In this document: positions 25,681-33,644 of the stretch, piece by piece | How positions within the stretch are numbered: position 1 is the stretch's first letter | How the letters are laid out: the number at the start of each line of letters is the position of its first letter | NCBI RefSeq assembly: GCF_000376225.1 | Contig: NZ_AQXL01000135.1 | Span: 124,001-188,000, forward strand | DNA: 64,000 nt | Reading direction: 5' to 3' | DNA from: Effusibacillus pohliae DSM 22757 | Lineage (GTDB): Bacteria; Bacillota; Bacilli; Tumebacillales; Effusibacillaceae | Notes under the pieces: model-generated | What the model saw: the letters and a program-made list of their open reading frames with translations, nothing else | Told to the model about the DNA's origin: nothing | Database searches by the model: none | Translations under genes and position numbers: made by a program

Positions 25681-25744
25681 AGGCTTGCGTAAAACAACAA
25701 CATATTATAATATCAAAACATGACATGTATCAAAAAATTATAAT
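25681..25744 (+). promoter_or_regulatory. putative mer promoter/operator region
   Basis: A TATAAT lies at 25706-25711 with a weak TTGCGT upstream (15-bp spacing). Directly after it, the 11-bp palindrome ACATGACATGT (25718-25728) is flanked by two TATCAAAA copies. A palindrome at this position is a likely operator for the ArsR-type repressor encoded in the operon. A second TATAAT at 25739 has no -35 partner. Confidence 0.45.
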
Positions 25745-25791
25745 TCATGGATGTGATATGCTAAATTTTTCCGGGGAGGGGGAGAGTCTGC

Positions 25792-26010
25792 ATGGAGCAA
25801 AACAAGAGTCTGAAAGGTTGGTTGTTGATGGGGGCGGCATTTCTGTTTTGTCCCTGCCATCTGGTTTTCCTCGTTCCTTTGTTGGCGGGGACGGCGTTGG
25901 GAGGGATTCTCAGCCGGTACTGGGGAATTACGTCCGGCGTGTTAGCGGCGATCTTCGTCGTTTTGCTATGGCTCGGGTTCAAATTCCTCAACCAGGAGAA
26001 AAGAGGTTGA
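25792..26010 (+). CDS. MerE-like small mercury transport protein
   Basis: A 72-residue membrane protein with two hydrophobic helices. The motif CPCH in LFCPCHLVFLVPLLAGTALGGIL, followed by a second helix starting near WGI, is the hallmark of MerE and related mercury transporters, where the cysteine pair carries Hg(II) across the membrane. GGGGAGGGGGAGAG precedes the ATG. It is the first gene of the module and delivers Hg(II) to the cytosolic reductase. MerE is the best-fitting name, but other CPCH proteins (MerT/MerC/MerF type) cannot be excluded. Confidence 0.7.
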   Translation: MEQNKSLKGWLLMGAAFLFCPCHLVFLVPLLAGTALGGILSRYWGITSGVLAAIFVVLLWLGFKFLNQEKRG

Positions 26011-26016
26011 CCGGTT

Positions 26017-26301
26017 GTGGCGGGTTGCTGTAATTTGCCTTCGAATTGGAAAGACGTTGTTGAGCATCCAACGGTTTGTCCAAAGTGCGGACTGGAGGGC
26101 GTTCGGATTGACGCCCGAAAACTGAAAGAAATTTTGAGCGGAGACAATTGGAACTTGGTGTTTAAGCCGGAAGAGTACTGCCGTTGCCTCAACAAGACCT
26201 GCTCCGTCTCGTTGTTTAGCCGAGTGGACAACATGTGGTTTTGGAACCAGGACCTGCTTGAACATGCAAGGTGGAAAGAAGGGAGTGCTCAGAATGAGTG
26301 A
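26017..26301 (+). CDS. CopZ-like cysteine-rich metallochaperone (N-terminal zinc/cluster-binding domain type)
   Basis: A 94-residue protein with Cys at 4-5, CPKC near 21-24, and CRC...C near 55-62. This layout resembles the extra N-terminal domain of Archaeoglobus CopZ, which binds zinc and a [2Fe-2S] cluster; similar proteins occur in mer operons of Gram-positive bacteria. No HMA fold is included; the HMA domain is instead at the start of MerA immediately downstream. The GTG start at 26017 has AGGAGAAAAGAGG upstream. Its last 8 nt overlap merA. A role in handing over mercury or reducing equivalents is inferred. Confidence 0.6.
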   Translation: MAGCCNLPSNWKDVVEHPTVCPKCGLEGVRIDARKLKEILSGDNWNLVFKPEEYCRCLNKTCSVSLFSRVDNMWFWNQDLLEHARWKEGSAQNE

Positions 26302-27946
26302 ACGAAACAAAATTCGGGTTCGCATGGAAATCGAGGGCATGACTTGTACAGGGTGCGAACAGCATGTCGTTGCCGCATTGAAAAGTGCGGGAGCTGAAGA
26401 TGTCTCGGCCAGCTTTCGTCGCGGGGAAGCCGTATTTTACGTGTCTGAAGGACAAGACCTGTCCGAATATGCGACCGTGGTCGAATCGGTGGGCTATCAG
26501 CCGGGACAGGTTGAGATTTTGTCGACGGAACGATCCGACTTACCCACCGGCCACCACGATTACGATTTCGTGATCATCGGTTCCGGAGGAGCGGCATTTT
26601 CTGCAGCCATCAAAGCGGTCGAGCATGGCGCGAGGGTGGCGATGATCGAACGGGGAACGATTGGCGGAACGTGCGTGAACATCGGGTGCGTTCCCTCGAA
26701 AACGATGTTGCGCGCCGGGGAGGTCAATCAATTGGCGAAATGCCATCCTTTTTCCGGGTTGAACACTTCCGCCGGAGAGGTTGATTTGGGAGTGCTTGTC
26801 CAGAACAAGGATCAACTTGTACATGAGATGCGCCAGAAAAAATACGAATCGCTGATCGACGAGTATGGGTTTGAATTGATTCGCGGCGAAGCGCGGTTTG
26901 TCGATGAGAAAACGATCGAAGTCAACGGTCGTTCGATCACCGCTCATGCGTTCCTGATTGCAACCGGAGCGTCTCCGTTGATTCCGGACATAGCGGGACT
27001 TAAGGACGTGCAGTATCTGACGAGCACCAGTGCTCTCCAACTGCAGGAGGTGCCAAAACGGCTTGCGGTGATCGGTTCCGGTTACATCGCGATGGAACTG
27101 GGGCAACTGTTCCACAATCTCGGGTCGCAAGTCACATTGATGCAACGCAGCAAACGCCTGCTTAAAGAATACGATCCCGAAATTGCGGACGCTGTGGAAC
27201 AGTTTCTGACGGAACAAGGGATCGAACTGTTGAAAGGCGTTGTGTACGAGCGCGTGGAGGAAGCGGCGGGAGTCAAACGAATACACATCGAGGTCAACGG
27301 TAAAAAGCGGATCATTGAGGCGGATCACCTGCTGGTCGCAGCCGGACGCCGTCCCAACACCGATGCGTTGCATCTGGAGGTTGCGGGAGTGAAAGTCGGT
27401 TCCCGCGGAGAAGTCGTGGTGGATGAATATCTGCGTACCAGCAATCCTCGTGTCTATGCGGCGGGAGACGTGACGATGGGACCCCAATTTGTGTATGTGG
27501 CGGCTTATGAAGGCGGCATAGTGGCGGACAATGTGATGGGCGCGAATCGAAAAGCCGATCTTCGCCACGTTCCGGCGGTCACTTTCACCCATCCTTCGAT
27601 CGCGACCGTCGGGCTGACCGAAGCACAAGCGAAAGCGAAGGGGTATCAGGTGAAAACTTCCGTGCTTCCGCTCGATGCGGTTCCGCGGGCGATTGTCAAC
27701 CGGGAAACGATCGGTGTCTTCAAACTGGTCGCCGAGGCGACAAACCTTCGCATTCTCGGGGTCCATGTTGTCGCCGAAAATGCGGGGGATGTGATCTACG
27801 CGGCGACGCTTGCGGTCAAGTTCGGTTTGACGGTGGAGGATTTGCGGGAGAGCCTGGCTCCGTACCTGACGATGGCGGAAGGGTTGAAACTGGCGGCTCT
27901 CACGTTCAACAAAGACGTAAACAAACTTTCGTGTTGCGCGGGGTAA
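26294..27946 (+). CDS. merA: mercuric reductase with N-terminal HMA domain
   Basis: A 550-residue flavoprotein reducing Hg(II) to Hg(0) with NADPH. Residues 10-75 form an HMA domain with [10 protein letters not shown] (Cys18, Cys21). The FAD fold starts at [20 protein letters not shown]. The redox-active disulfide is in [13 protein letters not shown] (Cys127, Cys132). The C-terminus ends LSCCAG, with the vicinal Cys547-Cys548 that bind Hg(II); this distinguishes MerA from other disulfide reductases. ATG 26294 follows AAGGGAG; the frame is open further upstream, inside the previous gene. Confidence 0.96.
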   Translation: MSERNKIRVRMEIEGMTCTGCEQHVVAALKSAGAEDVSASFRRGEAVFYVSEGQDLSEYATVVESVGYQPGQVEILSTERSDLPTGHHDYDFVIIGSGGAAFSAAIKAVEHGARVAMIERGTIGGTCVNIGCVPSKTMLRAGEVNQLAKCHPFSGLNTSAGEVDLGVLVQNKDQLVHEMRQKKYESLIDEYGFELIRGEARFVDEKTIEVNGRSITAHAFLIATGASPLIPDIAGLKDVQYLTSTSALQLQEVPKRLAVIGSGYIAMELGQLFHNLGSQVTLMQRSKRLLKEYDPEIADAVEQFLTEQGIELLKGVVYERVEEAAGVKRIHIEVNGKKRIIEADHLLVAAGRRPNTDALHLEVAGVKVGSRGEVVVDEYLRTSNPRVYAAGDVTMGPQFVYVAAYEGGIVADNVMGANRKADLRHVPAVTFTHPSIATVGLTEAQAKAKGYQVKTSVLPLDAVPRAIVNRETIGVFKLVAEATNLRILGVHVVAENAGDVIYAATLAVKFGLTVEDLRESLAPYLTMAEGLKLAALTFNKDVNKLSCCAG

Positions 27947-27986
27947 AGTAGCTACAAGCAACGATCACATGGAATGGAGGGATACC

Positions 27987-28322
27987 ATGACAGAACCGAT
28001 TAAAGACGTACAAGCCATTCAATCGGAATTGTTCGCCAAGTTCTTTCACGGGCTTTCGAACCCGACGCGCTACCGGATTGTTGAAATTCTTCTCAACGGG
28101 GAAAAAAGCGTCGGCGAGTTGGTTGAACTCCTCGGAGCCAAACAAAGCCAGGTGTCCAATCAGCTGGCGTGCTTGAAATGGTGCGGATACGTCACGTCCC
28201 GGCAAGAAGGGAAATACATCTATTATTCCATTGCGGACGAGCGGGTTCGAATGATTATCGAGTTGGCCCGCCAGGTGGTCGCGGACAACGCGGCTCACAT
28301 CAACAGTTGCACCAGAATGTAA
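27987..28322 (+). CDS. ArsR-type metal-responsive repressor of the mer operon
   Basis: A 111-residue winged-helix repressor: FFHGLSNPTRYRIVEILLNGEKSVGELVELL and the recognition helix QSQVSNQLACLKWCGYV. The two cysteines in CLKWC and a third near the C-terminus (NSCTRM) give a thiol site of the CmtR/actinobacterial-MerR type rather than the classical ArsR CVC type. It probably dissociates from the mer operator on binding Hg(II). ATG 27987 follows GGAGGGA. Position 40 bp after merA supports co-transcription. Confidence 0.85.
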   Translation: MTEPIKDVQAIQSELFAKFFHGLSNPTRYRIVEILLNGEKSVGELVELLGAKQSQVSNQLACLKWCGYVTSRQEGKYIYYSIADERVRMIIELARQVVADNAAHINSCTRM

Positions 28323-28349
28323 GCATCAGGTGGAGGGAGAAACCAAACC

Positions 28350-28841
28350 ATGAATCGAAAACTCCTATTGACCGGGGTTTTGGCGGCCGCGGTAGCGGCA
28401 TTGATCGTTCTGCTGTCAGGTGCGGGGAAAATGGCGGATACGACAAAATCCCAGGCGCTTCAATTTAACGTGAAAGACATTCAAGGGCAAGACGTTCAGC
28501 TCGATCCCCAAAAAACAAACGTCATGTTCTTTATGGCCGCCTGGTGCACATCCTGTAACGAATTGGAACATAATCTGAAGCAACTCGCCAACGATCCCAA
28601 TGTGCAGGTCATCACAGTCGACGTGGACTCCACAGCGGATACCAAAGAGGCGTTGGCGGAGTTTCAAAAGAAGTACGGTGGACCGTGGGCGCACGTGCTC
28701 GACACGGATTCCGTTCTGCTTCAGAAGTTCCAAATCAATTCGCTCGACACGGTGATCATCGTCAAGAACGGACAGATCGTTCACCGAAGCATTCGACCCA
28801 GTCTGAAAACCATTCAGGAGGTTGTCCATGCCAAGTCTTAA
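28350..28841 (+). CDS. membrane-anchored thioredoxin-like protein (TlpA/ResA type)
   Basis: A 163-residue protein with an N-terminal signal anchor (residues 5-25) and an extracytoplasmic thioredoxin fold. The active site is AAWCTSC near residue 67, and the cis-Pro region is modified (SLDTVIIVKNGQIV). Such proteins reduce or oxidise disulfides outside the membrane and receive electrons through CcdA, encoded by the next gene, which overlaps by 14 nt. In a mercury operon the pair may keep surface thiols reduced; this is inference. Confidence 0.82.
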   Translation: MNRKLLLTGVLAAAVAALIVLLSGAGKMADTTKSQALQFNVKDIQGQDVQLDPQKTNVMFFMAAWCTSCNELEHNLKQLANDPNVQVITVDVDSTADTKEALAEFQKKYGGPWAHVLDTDSVLLQKFQINSLDTVIIVKNGQIVHRSIRPSLKTIQEVVHAKS

Positions 28842-29478
28842 TCTGGGAATTGTCTTCAGTGCGGGTGCCGCGGCTGCGTTCAATCCTTGCGGCGTGGCGC
28901 TGCTGCCGGCTTTTGTCGCGTATTTGATGGGCGGACAGGAAGCGCGTTGGTCGAAAGGCGTCCAAGCGGGCGTCATGATGACATTGGGATTTCTGAGTGT
29001 CTTTCTGCCCCTGGGTCTTTTGACCGCCGCGTTTAAGGGGATTTTTGCACAATACCTGTCGGTCGTGATTGTCCTTGTGGGATTTTTCCTGGTTCTCGCG
29101 GGATTCGCCATGTTTTCAGGACGCAAATTGTTGAATATAAAAAGTTTCCAGGTAAAAAAAGGAAGAAATCGGGCGAAATCTTTCTATCTGTATGGGATCG
29201 CTTACGCCATCACGTCGCTTGGCTGCACCCTGCCCATTTTTTCTCTGCTTGTGGTGTCCGCTTTGACGGCCGGAGGCTTGTTCGACGGAATGGTGAAGTT
29301 CCTGGCCTACGGAATAGGCATGGGGATTGTGGTGACACTGATCTCCGTGGCGGCTGTCGTGTCGAGACAACTCGTCCAAAGCTTTATCCACAACGTTACA
29401 CCCGTATTGAACAAATTGTCGGCTGTTTTGCTGATCGCATCGGGCATCTATTTGATGATGAAATATTGGACGTTTTGA
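28828..29478 (+). CDS. ccdA: CcdA/DsbD-type membrane thiol-disulfide transporter
   Basis: A 216-residue protein with six hydrophobic helices. The two conserved cysteine-proline regions are present: FNPCGVALLPAF in helix 1 and TSLGCTLPIFSLL in helix 4. CcdA moves electrons from cytosolic thioredoxin to extracytoplasmic thioredoxin-like partners, here the TlpA-type protein encoded just upstream. ATG 28828 was chosen because CAGGAGG lies 6 nt before it; a TTG two codons earlier is unsupported. Confidence 0.87.
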   Translation: MPSLNLGIVFSAGAAAAFNPCGVALLPAFVAYLMGGQEARWSKGVQAGVMMTLGFLSVFLPLGLLTAAFKGIFAQYLSVVIVLVGFFLVLAGFAMFSGRKLLNIKSFQVKKGRNRAKSFYLYGIAYAITSLGCTLPIFSLLVVSALTAGGLFDGMVKFLAYGIGMGIVVTLISVAAVVSRQLVQSFIHNVTPVLNKLSAVLLIASGIYLMMKYWTF

Positions 29479-29491
29479 TGGGGGTGAGACC

Positions 29492-30295
29492 ATGTACCCC
29501 ATTTTATTCGAAGTTTTGGGATTTCCGATTCGGTCTTACGGCGTCCTCATGGCGCTCGGAGTGATCTTGGGCGTTTGGATCGCGAAAAAATGGTCGGACG
29601 AGGAACGATTCAAGGGTCACATTCAGGACTTCACCCTGTACGCTTTCTTGGGCGGACTGATTGGTGCAAGAATCTGGGAGGTGGCGTTCACCTGGGACCA
29701 TTATGCGAACGATTGGCTTCAGGTGTTTGCCTTATGGAACGGGGGTCTGTCCGTTCAAGGCGGCTTGGTCGGCGGCGTTCTGGCGGGAGTGTGGTTTTGC
29801 AAAACACGGGGGATTCCCGTTTGGAAGTTTGCGGACGCGGTCGCGCCGGGCGTGATTCTGGGAATGGCTTTGGGGCGTATCGGCTGCTTGCTGACGGGAG
29901 ACTGTTACGGAATCCCCACCGATACGTTCTGGGGGATCTCCTATCCGCCTGGCACGATCGCCTATCAGGCGTATGGATCGACGCCGTTGTACCCGACGGT
30001 TGGGTTTGAAGCATTCTTCGACTTTGTGATTCTCGGGATTCTCTTCATGACGAAACAGAAACGGTGTGTGGATGGTTTTCAATTTCTGTTGATGACCGGG
30101 CTGTATTCCGTGCAACGGTTCTTTCTGGAATTTCTGCGAGGGGACAGTTTGCGCACGGTCTTTCATCTGAAAACGGCGCAAGTGGCAAGCGTGTTAACGA
30201 TTGTGGTTGTTGTTGGATTGTTAGGATACCTGAAAAAGCGAACCAAAGATTCAGCCGGATCTTCAGAACATGTAACCGATCCAAGCTTGTTGTGA
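29492..30295 (+). CDS. Lgt-like prolipoprotein diacylglyceryl transferase paralogue
   Basis: A 267-residue polytopic membrane protein with the Lgt fold (YGVLMALGVILGVWIAKKW, GARIWEVAF, GGLSVQGGLVGGV). In true Lgt the signature reads GRIGNFINGE with an essential Asn; here it is GRIGCLLTGDCYG, so Asn is replaced by Cys and a second Cys is added. This suggests a paralogue with changed activity or substrate. It is 13 bp after ccdA, with GGGGGTGAG before the ATG, and is the last large gene of the mer module. Because the thioredoxin-like partner is not a lipoprotein, its substrate is unclear. Confidence 0.75.
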   Translation: MYPILFEVLGFPIRSYGVLMALGVILGVWIAKKWSDEERFKGHIQDFTLYAFLGGLIGARIWEVAFTWDHYANDWLQVFALWNGGLSVQGGLVGGVLAGVWFCKTRGIPVWKFADAVAPGVILGMALGRIGCLLTGDCYGIPTDTFWGISYPPGTIAYQAYGSTPLYPTVGFEAFFDFVILGILFMTKQKRCVDGFQFLLMTGLYSVQRFFLEFLRGDSLRTVFHLKTAQVASVLTIVVVVGLLGYLKKRTKDSAGSSEHVTDPSLL

Positions 30296-30360
30296 GGGGG
30301 GAAACCGTTGTCGGACGGGATTCCATCTTCCGGTTATGGAGGAGATTGGGGGGACACACA

Positions 30361-30480
30361 GTGAAAAAAGTAGTTGTGGGTTTGGGAGCTTTCCTGCTGT
30401 TGCTGTTTGTTTTCTTGGCAGTTTCCGGGTTCCCGAATGTTTCGGCAACCATCCGGATGCCCCATTCGGTGAGGAATTGA
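30361..30480 (+). CDS. small membrane protein at the end of the mer module
   Basis: A 39-residue frame from GTG 30361: KKVVVGLGAFLLLLFVFLAV is a single hydrophobic helix after two lysines, followed by a short polar tail. GGAGATTGGGGGG lies in front. A TTG-started 18-codon frame (30308-30364, after GAGGGGGGAAACCG) ends in a TGA that overlaps this GTG, hinting at translational coupling. Function unknown; expression unproven. Confidence 0.45.
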   Translation: MKKVVVGLGAFLLLLFVFLAVSGFPNVSATIRMPHSVRN

Positions 30481-30497
30481 AAAAATTTTTCTCCGGA

Positions 30498-30588
30498 CGA
30501 AACTTTTTTCCTGCAACTGTCGTCTTTATATAATGGAACACAAATTCCTTTCCCCTTATTGCGAAGGTGCCTGACATGGGCACCTTCG
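30498..30588 (+). repeat. direct repeat, copy B, with ECF-type promoter motif and hairpin
   Basis: It matches copy A at 25565-25654 over its whole length. GAAAC (30499-30503) and CGTC (30521-30524) are again 17 bp apart, and the hairpin is longer here (CGAAGGTGCC at 30562-30571, GGCACCTTCG at 30579-30588). A TATAAT at 30530-30535 exists only in this copy. It lies after the last small gene of the mer module and 176 bp before codY. Confidence 0.75.
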
Positions 30589-30763
30589 CGCAGTCAGGCT
30601 GTTGAAAAAGCTGTCAAATTGCCCGGGCTTGCCGGTATACTATACAGTGTCGTGTTCATTTTTTGCCGGAGTTCGCTTGCGGGAATTTTACCCTTGAAGA
30701 TTTGTGTGGGCAAGTATAAATATACCAGAATATTCAAATCCTTAGTAAAAGGAGGCGAATTCA

Positions 30764-31549
30764 ATGGAACTTTTGGCAAAAACAAGGCAAATCAACCGGC
30801 TGCTGCAAAGAACGGGCGGCCATCACGTCGATTTCAACGAAATGGCAAGGGTGTTACGGGACGTGATCGGCGCCAACGTGTTCATCCTCAGCCGCAAGGG
30901 GAAAGTGCTCGGCTATTCGATCGCGCATGAGATCGAAAACGAACGGTTACGGAAAATGATCCAGGAAAGGCAGTTCCCGGAAAGCTATATACGGGAAGCG
31001 ATGAAGTTCGAAGAAACGTCAACCAATATCGGGATCGAGCATGATTTGACCGCATTTCCGGTCGAGATGCGGGACGACCAGATCCAGGGGTACACCTCGA
31101 TCGTTCCGATTGTCGGAGGCGGCGACCATCTCGGTGCTTTGATCGTGGCACGCCTGTTCAAGGAATTTAACGACGGCGATATTTTGCTGGCCGAGTATGG
31201 TGCGACGGTGGTAGGCACGGAAATTTTGCGTGATCGGATCGAACGGGCCGAACAGGAGATGCGCAACCGCACGACCGCGAGGTTGGTGCTGGAAACTCTG
31301 TCGTTCAGCGAAATCGAGGCAATTGAACATGTTTTTGCGGAACTCGAGGGCAAGGAAGGTTTGCTGGTCGCTTCGAAAATCGCCGACAAAGCGGGCATCA
31401 CCCGTTCGGTGATCGTCAACGCTTTGCGGAAACTGGAAGGGGCCGGCGTGGTTGAATCCCGCTCCCTGGGGATGAAAGGCACTTACATCCGGATCCTCAA
31501 CGAAAATCTGCTGGACGAGTTGAAAAAACTGAAGATGCCCATACGCTAA
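30764..31549 (+). CDS. codY: GTP- and branched-chain-amino-acid-sensing global repressor
   Basis: A 261-residue protein aligning throughout with CodY. The N-terminal GAF sensor begins [14 protein letters not shown] and includes [12 protein letters not shown]; the C-terminal winged helix-turn-helix includes [24 protein letters not shown] and [12 protein letters not shown]. CodY represses amino-acid uptake and stationary-phase genes when nutrients are plentiful, so the hut and liv-type genes at 37-49 kb are candidate targets. AAAGGAGGCG precedes the ATG. A weak CodY-box-like 15-mer (10 of 15 matches) lies at 30720-30734, compatible with autoregulation. Confidence 0.95.
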   Translation: MELLAKTRQINRLLQRTGGHHVDFNEMARVLRDVIGANVFILSRKGKVLGYSIAHEIENERLRKMIQERQFPESYIREAMKFEETSTNIGIEHDLTAFPVEMRDDQIQGYTSIVPIVGGGDHLGALIVARLFKEFNDGDILLAEYGATVVGTEILRDRIERAEQEMRNRTTARLVLETLSFSEIEAIEHVFAELEGKEGLLVASKIADKAGITRSVIVNALRKLEGAGVVESRSLGMKGTYIRILNENLLDELKKLKMPIR

Positions 31550-31555
31550 AAAATT

Positions 31556-31584
31556 CCCGGCACTGCTGCAGGTGCCGGGTTTTT
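31556..31584 (+). terminator. rho-independent terminator of codY
   Basis: CCCGGCAC (31556-31563) pairs with GTGCCGGG (31572-31579), followed by T5. It begins 7 bp after the stop and lies immediately before the convergent sod gene end. Confidence 0.9.
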
Positions 31585-31589
31585 GCTGG

Positions 31590-32594
31590 TTAAAACGGAT
31601 GCCATCTGATGGTTCGTGCCTGCTCGAAACGCCGATTCACATCTTCCCAGTTCACTACGTTCCACCAGGCTCCGATATAATCCCGCCGATTGTTTTGGTG
31701 TTTCAAATAATACGCGTGTTCCCAGACATCCAGCACCAACAGGGGAATCTGGTCCTGCTGGCTGAACAGTTGATGTTTTTCCGCCTGCAAAATTTCCGCC
31801 CGGTGGGAACGCGGCGACCAGACAAGCAACGCCCAGCCGACTCCCTCCGCCTTGTCGGCCGCCTCCGTAAAATGCCGCTTGAATTTTTCAAAGCTGCCAA
31901 ACGTCCGTTCAATCTCCTGACCGATCGCGCCCGTTGCCGGTCCCCCGCCATGCGGTTTCATGTTGTTCCAGAAAATCGAGTGCAGATAATGGCCTGCCCC
32001 GTGGAACGCTGCCTCTCTCTCCCAATGCCGGATCAGGTTGAAATCTCCGGTTTCGCGCGCTTTCTGCATTTCTTTTTCCGCTTTGTTCAAGCCGTCGACG
32101 TAACTTTTGTGGTGTTTGGTATGGTGGATGCGCATCGTTTTTTCGTCAATATGCGGCTCGAGAGCGTCGTATTCGTAAGGCAGCGGGGGCAGGACGTGTT
32201 CCCCGATCGGCACCGGGCGATACGCCGCTTCCGCATGTTGTTCGGCAAACCTTGTTTGCCCGTGGCAATTTTGACCGTGAACCAACTGGAAGTGAGGCCG
32301 GACCATATGTTTTTCCAAAAAACGGATGAACTCTGCGTGCATATCCGTACCTTGCCGCAGCAGTGCATGCGTCGCCGGGGAAATCGTATAGAACCAACCT
32401 GTCCGTTCCGCATTCCTTTGTTCTTCCGCTTGTTTTCGCAGCCACGAAAATTGCCGGAGCCATTCGTCCAGCTGTTCTTTCAACGCATCCGAATCGGCCC
32501 ATTTTCTTTGCAGATTGGAGATGTATTTTTCCTGATGGCGCGCCCAATAGATGATATGATTCAACCATTGTGTCTCGGCTGACGAGGGAAACAT
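31590..32594 (-). CDS. sodF: Fe/Mn superoxide dismutase with N-terminal extension (SodF type)
   Basis: A 334-residue protein. The last 200 residues are a complete Fe/Mn superoxide dismutase: LPPLPYEYDALEPHID, the metal-ligand regions HHTKHHKSYV, AFHGAGHYLHSIFW, and LDVWEHAYYLKH. The first 130 residues are an extra helical domain (QWLNHIIYWARHQEKYI, HAEFIRFLEKH) as in SodF of Bacillus subtilis, although longer. The enzyme dismutates superoxide in the cytosol. AGGAGG lies 12 nt before ATG 32594, a rather long spacing; another ATG closer to it is in a different frame. Confidence 0.88.
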   Translation of the reverse strand: MFPSSAETQWLNHIIYWARHQEKYISNLQRKWADSDALKEQLDEWLRQFSWLRKQAEEQRNAERTGWFYTISPATHALLRQGTDMHAEFIRFLEKHMVRPHFQLVHGQNCHGQTRFAEQHAEAAYRPVPIGEHVLPPLPYEYDALEPHIDEKTMRIHHTKHHKSYVDGLNKAEKEMQKARETGDFNLIRHWEREAAFHGAGHYLHSIFWNNMKPHGGGPATGAIGQEIERTFGSFEKFKRHFTEAADKAEGVGWALLVWSPRSHRAEILQAEKHQLFSQQDQIPLLVLDVWEHAYYLKHQNNRRDYIGAWWNVVNWEDVNRRFEQARTIRWHPF

Positions 32595-32790
32595 GAGTCA
32601 TTCCATCCTCCTGTCACGGTTTGGGATACCAGCCTCCATTTCACGGTATGTAACGATGGGCGTTTTGGGTACTGATCAGGGTTTCGGTGCAGGGGACGGT
32701 TCAAATGTGAAATTTTTGTGAAAGTTTGTTAATATTACAATAAGATCGGAAATACGCTAGAAACACAACCTTTTTCGGGGAGTGGTGGCG

Positions 32791-32865
32791 GTGAAGGGAC
32801 GTCTGCTGGCCGTGTTTGTAGTCTCCTTGGTGTTATGGGCGGGATTGGTCTATCTGTCACGCTGA
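32791..32865 (+). CDS. very small membrane protein
   Basis: A 24-residue frame from GTG 32791 (alternative GTG 32785): after KGR comes a single hydrophobic helix LLAVFVVSLVLWAGLVYL and a final SR. CGGGGAG lies 8 nt upstream. It sits 35 bp before the zinc-ribbon gene on the same strand. Length and layout fit a sporulation-type micro-membrane protein, but I cannot name it and expression is unproven. Confidence 0.4.
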   Translation: MKGRLLAVFVVSLVLWAGLVYLSR

Positions 32866-32900
32866 CAACAGCATGAAAAAATTCGCGGGGAGGCGATTGC

Positions 32901-33089
32901 ATGATGGCGAAAAGCGGAACGCTCGTCTATCTCTGTACCGTCTGCAACGAGCCGTATTTTGCGGATCGGTCGACCGAGTTTTTGCTGTTGCAGAAAGACG
33001 GTTTTGAGTGCAAAACGTGCGGACAGTATTCGAGTTTTACCGAGGAATTGAAAGACCATATCCGGGCCGGATGGCGGCAAAAAGGGTGA
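32901..33089 (+). CDS. small zinc-ribbon protein
   Basis: A 62-residue protein with two CxxC knuckles, CTVC near residue 12 and CKTC near residue 37, spaced as in a zinc ribbon. No other domain. GGGGAGG lies 7 nt before the ATG. Such proteins often bind nucleic acid or other proteins, but this one is not recognised. Confidence 0.65.
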   Translation: MMAKSGTLVYLCTVCNEPYFADRSTEFLLLQKDGFECKTCGQYSSFTEELKDHIRAGWRQKG

Positions 33090-33140
33090 TTTTGACGACG
33101 CACCGGTCGGGGGACCGGTGGAAGGCGGTTCTCGGTTTGC

Positions 33141-33162
33141 AAGAGCCTGCGGGCTCTTTTTT
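33141..33162 (+). terminator. rho-independent terminator
   Basis: AAGAGCC pairs with GGCTCTT across a short loop, followed by T-rich sequence. It ends the transcript with the zinc-ribbon gene. Confidence 0.85.
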
Positions 33163-33212
33163 CTGTAACTGCCGTATTGTGACTGCTTTATAATGGAGGC
33201 GGAGGGGAGTGT

Positions 33213-33626
33213 ATGTTTCAAACGCATGGGGTGAATCACATTACGATTTTCGTTCGGGATTTGGATCGGTCGTTGGAGTTTTATACGAAAATCTTGCGGA
33301 TGAAGGTGGTGCGACAGGGGGGCGATTATGCTTACCTGGAATCGGGGACGACCTGGTTTTGCATCGCGCAAAAACCTTCCGGCCGGCAGGTGTGCGACCG
33401 GATTGGTGTCAACCATCTTGCGCTGACGGTCAGTGCCGAGGAATTTGAAGAGGCGGTTGCCCATTTGCGTGAAAATCAGATACCGATCGTACGCGGGCCG
33501 GTGATTCGCGGGATCGGCAAAACGATCAATTTTTTGGATCCGGACGGATTGCAGTGGGAGTTTCACACATCCAATCTGGCAGAACGAATGACTGTCATCG
33601 AACAGATGGAACGACAAAACGGATAG
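33213..33626 (+). CDS. VOC-superfamily metalloprotein (glyoxalase/FosB-like)
   Basis: A 137-residue protein with the paired beta-alpha-beta-beta-beta modules of the vicinal oxygen chelate fold. Likely metal ligands are His in GVNHITIFV, His in GVNHLALTV and Glu in LQWEFHT. The overall pattern, including FLDPDGLQWEFHT and NLAERM, is nearest to the FosA/FosB fosfomycin thiol-transferases, but the Fos-type residues around the phosphonate site are not clearly kept. Glyoxalase or ring-cleavage-type proteins remain possible. It is 18 bp before the next gene. Confidence 0.75.
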   Translation: MFQTHGVNHITIFVRDLDRSLEFYTKILRMKVVRQGGDYAYLESGTTWFCIAQKPSGRQVCDRIGVNHLALTVSAEEFEEAVAHLRENQIPIVRGPVIRGIGKTINFLDPDGLQWEFHTSNLAERMTVIEQMERQNG

Positions 33627-33644
33627 CAGGGGAGCGGGAATGCG

